Shown here piece by piece: positions 27,160 to 35,366 of a stretch of 64,000 nt of DNA. Position numbers and translations under genes: made by a program. The notes beneath the pieces are model-generated. The model was not told the DNA's origin and made no database searches. It worked only from the letters and a program-made list of their open reading frames with translations. Numbering within the stretch: the stretch's first letter is position 1; each line of letters starts with the position of its first letter. This DNA is from JAHDFB01 sp965658745 (lineage in GTDB: Bacteria; Bacteroidota; Bacteroidia; Chitinophagales; Saprospiraceae), in the NCBI GenBank assembly GCA_965658745.1, contig CBFHTK010000001.1, positions 486,934-550,933 of the forward strand. Direction: 5' to 3'.

Positions 27160-28134
27160 ATGAACAAAGACTACATGAACAATATCAGATTTAAGGAATT
27201 TCTTATTTGCTGGTTTTTGATTTCGATCTCAATCATATCTTGTCAAAAGGATGTAATTGACGAATTCACGCCCTTAGACGAAAGATGGACAAGCCTCGAC
27301 AGCTTTTTTTCAAACGCTGAGAAAATTAAGAGAATTTCAATACCGAATGCAGAAGATGAGTTTGTAGTATCCTCAAACGGCTTATACTATCATTTTTTGG
27401 GCGAAAGTCTATTAAATGAAGACAATTCACTAGCAACAGGCGAAGCTACACTCGAAATAAAAGAAATTCGGAAAACAGGAGATTATATCTTGAATCAGAT
27501 CGACTCTGAAACGTACGACGGTGAAAGTATGTTTCCAGAAGCTATATTCAGTCTTCGAATTGTAAAGAATGGTAAAGAACTTAAGTTGAAGGATAAAATA
27601 CTTATTTATCAAGAAACTTCAGATTCCGAAGTCGACTTGGAAGTTACTACTGAATGGATTGATGACAATACGAATGACGGCTGGTTTCCGACTGTCAGTC
27701 TAGACGTATTCAATCACAGCTGGGACTTTGATATCAACACAGAAAATTTTCAAGGAGCGGGCTTCAAAATGTATTTGAGAAAACTTGGATGGTTCCAAAT
27801 GGGCTCATATGCGAATCAGGTTTATCCATCTGGCGATGTTTTTAGCACAGTAGAAGTTGAAATCCCTACTGGATTCGCGAGTGAAGATGTCAAAGTATTT
27901 CTGGCATACAAAGACAGACTATGTCTACTGCCTAGTACTAGAATTGACAACAAATTTAAGTTCAAGCAAGTAATAAAAGCGGAAGAAGTCGAAGTGATAA
28001 TGCTTACAGTAAAAGAAGACAAACTCTATTTTGGAAAAAAACACTTTATTACTGAAAATGAGAGTGAAGTAACACTAAATACTATTGAAAAAACAGATTT
28101 TGTGAGCCTAATTGCTTTCTTGCAAGATTTATAA
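27160..28134 (+). CDS. Lipoprotein of unknown function in the ECF sigma gene cluster
   Basis: 324 residues with a lipoprotein signal peptide (lipobox ISC, Cys near residue 28; the start may be the second ATG at 27175). The mature part is beta-rich, with 'DNSLATGEATLEIKEI', 'FSLRIVKNGKELKLKDK', a segment 'MYLRKLGWFQMGSYANQV' and 'GFASEDVKVFLAYKDRLCLLP'. The pattern of short strands and 'TGEATLEI' recalls carbohydrate or adhesion-type Ig-like domains seen in Bacteroidota surface lipoproteins, but I cannot name a family. It starts 46 bases after the barrel gene and is probably in the same operon, followed by a terminator. Confidence 0.7.
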   Translation: MNKDYMNNIRFKEFLICWFLISISIISCQKDVIDEFTPLDERWTSLDSFFSNAEKIKRISIPNAEDEFVVSSNGLYYHFLGESLLNEDNSLATGEATLEIKEIRKTGDYILNQIDSETYDGESMFPEAIFSLRIVKNGKELKLKDKILIYQETSDSEVDLEVTTEWIDDNTNDGWFPTVSLDVFNHSWDFDINTENFQGAGFKMYLRKLGWFQMGSYANQVYPSGDVFSTVEVEIPTGFASEDVKVFLAYKDRLCLLPSTRIDNKFKFKQVIKAEEVEVIMLTVKEDKLYFGKKHFITENESEVTLNTIEKTDFVSLIAFLQDL

Positions 28135-28162
28135 GAGACGTTTTTTATTCGTAAATGGGAGT

Positions 28163-28195
28163 GGCCTGCTATGCAATTTGTATAGTGGGCCTTTT
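28163..28195 (+). terminator. Terminator after the ECF cluster
   Basis: Stem GGCCTGCTAT with ATAGTGGGCC (two G-U pairs, 9-nt loop) followed by TTTT. Flanking CGTAAA and TTTACG can extend it. Confidence 0.7.
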
Positions 28196-28326
28196 ACGTA
28201 AACTCTCGCGGCCCGCCAAGGTAAATAGTACATAGCTTATAGATTCCTTCCATATTGTCATGCTTCTTATTATTTCTTTGTTAAATTTACAGAATATTTG
28301 ATCGTTAATTTAATCAAAGAGGTAGC

Positions 28327-31300
28327 ATGATTTTACATTTTACTAAAGAGTCGATATTTTCAGTAGTGATTCTACTTCTCTCATTTTTGTCTTTGTCCGC
28401 CCAAACGAATAAATCTGATAGCGTGGTTGACAGCGATTGCGTTGGGAGATTTAGCGAGTCAGGAAGTATCAGGCTAGTCTCAATGGAATCTAACGAGATA
28501 TATCAATTACGCTTCCAACATGAAATCAAAATTGAAAATAATTATAATCACTTTCCTGAAGGAGGAGTAAAGTCGTACTGGTTTGAAAACAACGTTTTGC
28601 ATTTTATTCCTTTGCAAAAAAATGTATACTTTCACTATCCCGCTTCCAACTGTAACGCATCTGTAGTTCAGAAAAATCTATTTCAACTTAAAAATACAAG
28701 CCCTAAAAAGTCAAATTCAATCATTCCTATAACGGGGGAAACACCTCAGTTTCTAGTTGAAAATGTTTTACTAGGTGACTTTTGTCTAAATATTTCAAAT
28801 GTATCTGCGCCAGCAGGCGGAAACTCAATCGGTCAATTTTTTGGTGGGCAAGGTAGTATTAATGTTGAAACTGGTATTATGTTAGTGAACGGTGACATCA
28901 ATCAAGCTGTTGGGCCAAACAATAGTACTGGAACGTCAAGTACTACAGCAGCAAATCTCTCCGACCCAGATATTGAAGCCATTTCAGGATCAGTATCAAG
29001 AGACGCTTCGATCTTGGAGTTTGACTTTGTACCCGATCAAGACTCTATCAAGTTCGACTATGTTTTTGCTTCCGAAGAATATTGTGAATATGTAGGCGGC
29101 TTTAATGACGCATTTGGTTTCTTTCTCAGTGGACCTGGAATAAATGGTCCGTATACTGATGGAGCTGAAAATATTGCGATTCTTCCAGATAATGTGACAC
29201 CTGTGTCCATTAATACGGTAAATTTTGGATTAAATGGTCAATACTATGAAAGTAACGCAGTTCCCCCGGGGACTCAAGGTGATCCTGACTGTGATCCCAA
29301 TCCGACTGGAAAGTTCAATCAATTTATCGAATACGATGGTTTTACTACTGTTTTGGAGGCGAAAGCGGCGGTTCAACCTTGTGAGACATATCATATAAAA
29401 ATTGTAGTCGCTGATGCTCTAGATCAGATTTTTGACTCAGCTGTTTTTCTTGGTTCAAATTCCTTTATTTCTGGAGATCCCGGTCTACGACTGACTACGG
29501 ACGTTGGATACACTAATCCTGCAGAGGAAACTGCAACAGAAGGCTGCTCGGGAGCCTACATCTCTTTTGTTAAGTTCGGTGGAACTTTCGAAAATATGGA
29601 ATTCACAATTAATATCGACAATACAAGTACAGCTACTGAAGGAGTTGATTATGCTAATTTACCAGATACTTATACAATACCGCCAGGAGTGACAGTTGAT
29701 ACTTTATGGTTAGACATATTTAATGATGATCTAGAGGAAGGTGTAGAAACAATTGATATTACAATCGGAGGACTATGTGAATGTTTAGACCCAGTTCTTC
29801 AAATTCAAATAGACGATCCTGAGCCACTGATTATTGATCCCATTGATGACATAGGAGTTTGCAGTCCTGAAGTTTTTCAAATCCCTGCAATTGCAACTGG
29901 GGGTACAGCTCCATATACTTATAGTTGGTCAAACGGATCTGGTGATGCAACTGCTACTGTTTTCATCAACCAGTCTGGCTTCTACGATGTAACTGTCACT
30001 GATGAATGTGGACAAGAAGAAACTGCCGAGTTCTACGCAGAAATCTACCCAAATTACGAAGAGAGTCAGACTGTTGAAATCTGTGAAGGAGATTCTTACT
30101 TTGTAGGAGGAGCTCCTCAATCAACAACTGGTAATTATGTTGATCTATATCCAACTGTATTTGGTTGCGATAGCGTAATCACTACCTCCCTAATTGTTAA
30201 ACCAAAGGCATACTATGACACTTTAGTGTATAGCTGTGTCAGTGAACCAGTAGTGATCAATGGAACCACACTTAACTTTCCAGGTGTATTTGATATTCCA
30301 CTTTTTGGAGCTGCAGCAAATGGGTGCGATAGTATTGTTAATGTTGAAGTTGTGTGGCTAAACCCGATATCTTCAATTGGCGATCCCGACTTACTCACTT
30401 GCGATGTGGACTCCGTGCAATTATCAATAATAGTTCCGAACGAAGGAGATGGATTTGAATATTTTTGGACCGGTCCTAATAGTTTTGAGTCATCTGAGGA
30501 ATCTCCATGGGCATTTGATGCTGGTACTTATACACTAACGGTAACACAAACTATAGACGGTGTATTTTGTGAATCTTCTTTCCCTTTCAGCAATGAAGTT
30601 GAAATTGATACTTTAGCGCCAGTCATTGACAGTATTCCAGACGTGACAATTTCATGCGGTCTTTCTGAGGTTACAATCGATGCGTCAATTATAAATCTAC
30701 AGGACCTCTCAGAAATAGAAGTCGAATGGAGTGGACCAAATGGTTTTTCAAGTGATCAACTTACTATAACGGTAAGTGATAGCGGAGCATATGTTCTCAA
30801 CGTTTTAAACCCATTGACAGGTTGCTCTTCTTTTGAAGCTGTAGATGTTTCGATTGATAATATTGAACCAACTGTTAACTCTACAGGAGGTTCTATTGGC
30901 TGTAGTGCTGATTCTATTCAAATTTATGCTGAGGTCAACTTGTTAAATGGAAGTTTTTCTTGGACTGGACCAAATGGATTTTCGGCTGATATTCAAAACC
31001 CATTTGTTTATGAATCTGGGACATATATTGTGGAGTACAACCTAACTGATCAATGCATTGCGTATGACACAGTTTTGGTGATCAATGACAACACGGTACC
31101 TGACATCTCGACAACTCCGGACACCGTTTTTTGTGGTCAAGGAATCGGAGAATTAATAGCATCCTCCATGACTCCAAACGTTACTTACAGCTGGGAAGGT
31201 CCAAATGGTTTTGTTGATAACACTGCTAGTATCGTTGTGACTGAAGAAGGTATCTACACTGTCAGCATCACAGGAGAAAATGGGTGCCTTGTCAGCGAAG

Positions 31301-33975
31301 ATGTTGAATTTTTGTTGATAGATGTTTTCCCAACTGCCACGACTGCTTTGGATACAATTGATTGCGGTGAGGACTTCATAACGCTGCCACTCAGCACCTC
31401 TGATTCTGGCCTAAGTTTCGCTTGGACAGGTCCGTCAAATTTTTCTTCTACGGATCAGAATCCAACGACTAATATTCCTGGAGAATACGAAGTAACAATA
31501 ACAACGTATTTAGGATGTAGTACAATTCTATCGACCACCATTAGTGCTGACACTCTTATTCCTCAAGTTACCATAGCTACTCCTACAATAACCTGCGATA
31601 ACCCGATACCTGCTATTGCAGTGTCAGACATCAATGAAGTCCTTGATTTTTCTTGGGTAGGCCCAAATGGATTCAATTCTACAGAAGAATCACCAATAGT
31701 TGATCAACCTGGACAATACCAGCTAACAATTAGTAGTCTGAATGGATGTGACAACAGTTATAATTTAACAATTCTCATCGATACTCTAAGTCCAACATTT
31801 ACAGCCTTAGGAGACACAATTGATTGCATCAACGGTAGTGCTTTTGTAAGCTCCGACCTCAGCGGTGGAGAATATGATGTTGTGTGGACTGACGAAAACA
31901 ACAACACTGTCGGATTAAATTTTGATGAAGAAGTTAGTACCGCAGGTCTGTACACGATTGTAGCAAGTTTTAAAGATAATGGTTGTTCAACAACTAAAGT
32001 GGTTGAAGTCTTCAAAAATGATGACGTTCCTGATATCTCGATTTTGGGAGATACATTAAATTGCCTATCAATGGGTGGTTTAATATCCTCAGACTCTCAA
32101 ACTCCAGGTGTAACTTATTCTTGGACAGGACCAAATGGCTTCGCCTCGTCTAGTAATATTTCAAGCGTAATTGAAGGAGGGCTTTATAATCTAACGATCA
32201 CGGCACCGAATGGCTGTATCGCAACAGCTTCAACGATGGTTGTTGAAGACCAAGACGACCCAGACATATCCATTGATCCTCTCACGCTCGACTGTAATAC
32301 AACAAGTTCTAGTCTTTCAATGAGTGCAACTGGTCAAGGAAATCAATATGAATGGATCGGGCCAAATGGTTTTTCAAGTAATCTTCAGTCTCCTACAATC
32401 AATGAAAATGGAATGTATGAGGTTACCGTAACTTCAGAAAACGGTTGTTCATCAGTCGAGTCAATCTTGGTAAATGGAGATTTTGTGCAACCAACAGCCT
32501 TGATTTCCACTCCTGATGTTATCGACTGTAATACTCCAAGTGTGGATATTGATCTTTCGTCAAATGCACCTGTAGGCAGTACTTTTAGTTGGACAGGTCC
32601 AAATTCATTTAGCTCAGATGAGAAGGATATATCTGTAGATCAACCTGGAATGTATTCAGTTATTGTTACGGGAACAAACGGTTGTACCAATTTGGCTTCC
32701 ACTACTATTGATATAGATATTGAACCAATTCAATTAACTACTGAAGACGACTTCATAGACTGTGATAAACCTTCAGTTGAGCTATCAATAACATACTCAA
32801 ACAATCAAATATTTGATTTAATATGGGACGGTCCGAATAATTTCTCATCAGTTCAGTTAAAACCAACCGTAGATCAAGGTGGAACTTACACACTTCAAGT
32901 AGTAGGTCTTAATGGATGTACTTCAAACACCAGCATATTCATAGAAGACAGAATCGACTATCCGGATTTCAGCTTGAGCGGTAATGACCTGAGCTGTGAG
33001 GAGGAAGTAAGTAATATATTTGCTACGATTGCTAATGGAGACTTTAGCTATGTTTGGGAAGATGCCCAAGATATGTCAATTGGAACTAACTCTGACAACA
33101 TACAAGTCAATGAAGAAGGCTATTACTATACAACAATTACTGATAATTCAAATGGATGTAGTACTATTGATTCAATAGAAATATTTCAGCTACCAGAGTT
33201 AAACTCATTTGAATTTGAATCTGAAAACCCAAATTGCTTTGTGAACTACGGAACTATAGACTTCACGGATGTTCAAGGTGGGACCGAACCATATGAGTAT
33301 TCCATCAATGGTGGTTCTAATTTTTCCTTTGAACCATTCTTTGATGAAGTTGAAGCTGGCAACTATAATCTGATGGTAATTGATGCCAACGGGTGTGAAC
33401 TACTTGATGAAGCGACGATTATTGGACTTGAGGAATTTGATATTTCGTCTGAAGAAATTTACACAATAGTATTAGGAAATAACCAACAACTAGAAGTTCA
33501 AACTTCAATTCCACAGACTGATATCCAAGATATTACTTGGGTACCAGAAGATTTTCTTTCGTGTACCAACTGTCTTAATCCGATTTCAAATCCAAATTCT
33601 GATATTGTGTATCTAGTTACATTAACTGACAAGAACGGTTGTGAACTTCAGACTGAAATCGAAATCCGGGTAGTAGAAAACCCTATTTATATACCTAATA
33701 TCTTTACACCAAATAATGATGGTGTTAATGAAGAGTTTACAATATTGGGAGATTTGTCGACGATTGAAACAATCAACACCTTCTCAATATATGATCGTTG
33801 GGGAGAACAAGTTTTCTTGCTAGAGAATATTGACCCTAGTCAGGATGAAATAGCTTGGGACGGTCGATATAAAGACCAAACCGTAAAAGTTGGAGTCTAT
33901 GCATACTACCTTGAATACGTCTCGATTCGTGGTGAAGTAAAGCAACTTGTCGGTAATATTACCGTAGTTCGTTGA
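28327..33975 (+). CDS. Giant repeat adhesin-like protein, type B T9SS cargo
   Basis: 1882 residues with a signal peptide ending LSAQT. Residues about 140-380 form a choice-of-anchor-L domain ('GQFFGGQGSINVETGIMLV', 'FDYVFASEEYCEYVGGFNDAFGFFLSGPG'). A Calx-beta-like segment and a PKD/SprB-like segment follow (to about 680). The centre is an array of 12 Ig-like units of about 77 residues, each with W-x-GPN, a G-x-Y strand and an NGC end. The last 95 residues are a gliding-type C-terminal domain (YIPNIFTPNNDGVNEEF, 'YDRWGEQVF', 'WDGRYKDQ', GVYAYYLEY), the type B T9SS sorting signal. It is expected on the cell surface or released, in adhesion or gliding. It does not share the ECF transcript (terminator between). 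Confidence 0.93.
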   Translation: MILHFTKESIFSVVILLLSFLSLSAQTNKSDSVVDSDCVGRFSESGSIRLVSMESNEIYQLRFQHEIKIENNYNHFPEGGVKSYWFENNVLHFIPLQKNVYFHYPASNCNASVVQKNLFQLKNTSPKKSNSIIPITGETPQFLVENVLLGDFCLNISNVSAPAGGNSIGQFFGGQGSINVETGIMLVNGDINQAVGPNNSTGTSSTTAANLSDPDIEAISGSVSRDASILEFDFVPDQDSIKFDYVFASEEYCEYVGGFNDAFGFFLSGPGINGPYTDGAENIAILPDNVTPVSINTVNFGLNGQYYESNAVPPGTQGDPDCDPNPTGKFNQFIEYDGFTTVLEAKAAVQPCETYHIKIVVADALDQIFDSAVFLGSNSFISGDPGLRLTTDVGYTNPAEETATEGCSGAYISFVKFGGTFENMEFTINIDNTSTATEGVDYANLPDTYTIPPGVTVDTLWLDIFNDDLEEGVETIDITIGGLCECLDPVLQIQIDDPEPLIIDPIDDIGVCSPEVFQIPAIATGGTAPYTYSWSNGSGDATATVFINQSGFYDVTVTDECGQEETAEFYAEIYPNYEESQTVEICEGDSYFVGGAPQSTTGNYVDLYPTVFGCDSVITTSLIVKPKAYYDTLVYSCVSEPVVINGTTLNFPGVFDIPLFGAAANGCDSIVNVEVVWLNPISSIGDPDLLTCDVDSVQLSIIVPNEGDGFEYFWTGPNSFESSEESPWAFDAGTYTLTVTQTIDGVFCESSFPFSNEVEIDTLAPVIDSIPDVTISCGLSEVTIDASIINLQDLSEIEVEWSGPNGFSSDQLTITVSDSGAYVLNVLNPLTGCSSFEAVDVSIDNIEPTVNSTGGSIGCSADSIQIYAEVNLLNGSFSWTGPNGFSADIQNPFVYESGTYIVEYNLTDQCIAYDTVLVINDNTVPDISTTPDTVFCGQGIGELIASSMTPNVTYSWEGPNGFVDNTASIVVTEEGIYTVSITGENGCLVSEDVEFLLIDVFPTATTALDTIDCGEDFITLPLSTSDSGLSFAWTGPSNFSSTDQNPTTNIPGEYEVTITTYLGCSTILSTTISADTLIPQVTIATPTITCDNPIPAIAVSDINEVLDFSWVGPNGFNSTEESPIVDQPGQYQLTISSLNGCDNSYNLTILIDTLSPTFTALGDTIDCINGSAFVSSDLSGGEYDVVWTDENNNTVGLNFDEEVSTAGLYTIVASFKDNGCSTTKVVEVFKNDDVPDISILGDTLNCLSMGGLISSDSQTPGVTYSWTGPNGFASSSNISSVIEGGLYNLTITAPNGCIATASTMVVEDQDDPDISIDPLTLDCNTTSSSLSMSATGQGNQYEWIGPNGFSSNLQSPTINENGMYEVTVTSENGCSSVESILVNGDFVQPTALISTPDVIDCNTPSVDIDLSSNAPVGSTFSWTGPNSFSSDEKDISVDQPGMYSVIVTGTNGCTNLASTTIDIDIEPIQLTTEDDFIDCDKPSVELSITYSNNQIFDLIWDGPNNFSSVQLKPTVDQGGTYTLQVVGLNGCTSNTSIFIEDRIDYPDFSLSGNDLSCEEEVSNIFATIANGDFSYVWEDAQDMSIGTNSDNIQVNEEGYYYTTITDNSNGCSTIDSIEIFQLPELNSFEFESENPNCFVNYGTIDFTDVQGGTEPYEYSINGGSNFSFEPFFDEVEAGNYNLMVIDANGCELLDEATIIGLEEFDISSEEIYTIVLGNNQQLEVQTSIPQTDIQDITWVPEDFLSCTNCLNPISNPNSDIVYLVTLTDKNGCELQTEIEIRVVENPIYIPNIFTPNNDGVNEEFTILGDLSTIETINTFSIYDRWGEQVFLLENIDPSQDEIAWDGRYKDQTVKVGVYAYYLEYVSIRGEVKQLVGNITVVR
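30390..33165 (+). repeat. Twelve-unit protein-coding repeat array, 77-residue period
   Basis: The conserved Trp codons of the W-x-GPN motif fall at 30466, 30727, 30961, 31192, 31423, 31654, 31885, 32122, 32353, 32590, 32824 and 33055. Six of eleven spacings are exactly 231 bases and the others 234, 237 or 261. Units 7 and 12 have lost the GPN motif but keep the spacing. DNA identity between units is low, so this is an old protein repeat. Confidence 0.9.
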
Positions 33976-34007
33976 TAAGTATTTCTATATGAAATAGGTA
34001 AGTTGCA

Positions 34008-34298
34008 ATGAAAAGGATTCTGACTTTACACCCACAAGGTAAAAAAGGTGTCAATATATCTGTCGAGAAATACGAGCAAATAAAAGCGTTTATTCTTGAC
34101 TATTTAAAAATCCACGGACCAACAAGTTACGAAGAGCTTTCAGATACAGCTGTAAAAAAACTATCAGCAACTTTCGATGGCAGCGTGGTGTGGTACCTTG
34201 TGTCAGTTAAACTAGATCTTGAAGCTAGAAACATCATCAAGAGAATTCCAAAAACTAGTCCTCATAAAGTAAGCCTAGTTCATCCAAAAAAGGAATAG
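34008..34298 (+). CDS. Small DUF6958-like protein
   Basis: 96 residues: LTLHPQGKKGVNISVEKYEQ, then 'AFILDYLKIHGPTSYEEL' and 'VWYLVSVKLDLEARNIIKRI'. The layout (GKKGVNI start, helical segment, then a VKLDLEARNII motif) resembles the short DUF6958-type proteins, some of which are thought to be winged-helix-like. No signal peptide or membrane helix. It begins 32 bases after the adhesin and may share its transcript or have its own weak promoter. Function unknown; a DNA-binding role is speculative. Confidence 0.65.
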   Translation: MKRILTLHPQGKKGVNISVEKYEQIKAFILDYLKIHGPTSYEELSDTAVKKLSATFDGSVVWYLVSVKLDLEARNIIKRIPKTSPHKVSLVHPKKE

Positions 34299-34502
34299 AA
34301 AGCTCCATTACGTAAGAAATAAGTAAGACATGTTGTCTTAAACACAACATATATTACAGTAAAAATTGAGAGTTATCAAGAGCTCAAATAAATAGCCTTG
34401 TTGGTACTTAGCCAATATGTTATCTTTATTGCTGGTATCCAAATCAATATGCGGGGTTAGTTGTTAAAAACATAATTTTACCTTCACATCTAAAGCAAAT
34501 AG

Positions 34503-35366
34503 TTGGCAAAAAAGAATAGTTATAGAGTTGTCGAAAGGGAAGAAATAATCGCTCGTAAAATCCACAAGGTAAGAAGATCGAAAGATGGTTCGACCCTTGA
34601 ACCCTCTGAGACATTCGATGATGTAAGTGTCGAAAAACCGCTAGAAATTAGGGTACGTACAATAGGCGTTACCGCATTCAAAAGCATCGCAGTAACCATG
34701 CGAACACCAGGTCAAGACCAAAACCTAGTTACTGGATTCCTCTATAGTGAAGGAATCATAAAAGACCCAACAGACATTGTCACATATAATCAAAAAACTA
34801 AGAACATAGCAGAAGTAGAATTAATCAATGGCTACCAAGACAAGTTAGATTCAATAAAAAGAAATTTCTTTACGAGTTCGAGCTGTGGGATTTGCTCTAA
34901 AGGAAGCTTGGATCAAGTAGAGATTGAAAGTACCATCCTACCCTACACTTCCACAATACAACTTAAACAAGATATAATCTTTGATATGATCGAAAAATGC
35001 GACCATATTAAGGGAGTTTTCAGTAAAACAGGTGGATGCCATTCTATGACCTTATTTGATGTTAAAGCCAATTTTGTTATCCAACAAGAGGATGTTGGTC
35101 GACATAATGCAATGGACAAATTGATAGGTTACAGTTTGCTCTCCGGCATAAATAATTTCAGTAATCACTGTGTCGTTGTAAGTGGTCGACTTAGTTTTGA
35201 ATTGATCCAGAAGGCAAGTATGATGGGAACAGCAATACTAATTGCTAGAGGTGCTCCCACGAGTTTAGCAATTGAAGAGGCTGTTGCCCAAAATATGTGC
35301 TTAATTGGATTTGCCGATTCAAGCAGATTAAACATTTATTCAGGATTTGAACGATTAAAAACATAA
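34503..35366 (+). CDS. fdhD: Formate dehydrogenase accessory sulfurtransferase FdhD
   Basis: 287 residues. FdhD hands sulfur to the molybdenum cofactor of formate-dehydrogenase-type enzymes. The signature is TSSSCGICSKGSL with both catalytic cysteines, followed by FSKTGGCHSMTLF and 'EDVGRHNAMDKLIGY'. The start is a TTG at 34503: the codon directly before it is a TAG stop, and no ATG occurs before residue 66, so the TTG start is well defined. The stop overlaps the ATG of the molybdoenzyme gene by one base (TAATG), which indicates translational coupling to its probable client. Confidence 0.93.
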   Translation: MAKKNSYRVVEREEIIARKIHKVRRSKDGSTLEPSETFDDVSVEKPLEIRVRTIGVTAFKSIAVTMRTPGQDQNLVTGFLYSEGIIKDPTDIVTYNQKTKNIAEVELINGYQDKLDSIKRNFFTSSSCGICSKGSLDQVEIESTILPYTSTIQLKQDIIFDMIEKCDHIKGVFSKTGGCHSMTLFDVKANFVIQQEDVGRHNAMDKLIGYSLLSGINNFSNHCVVVSGRLSFELIQKASMMGTAILIARGAPTSLAIEEAVAQNMCLIGFADSSRLNIYSGFERLKT

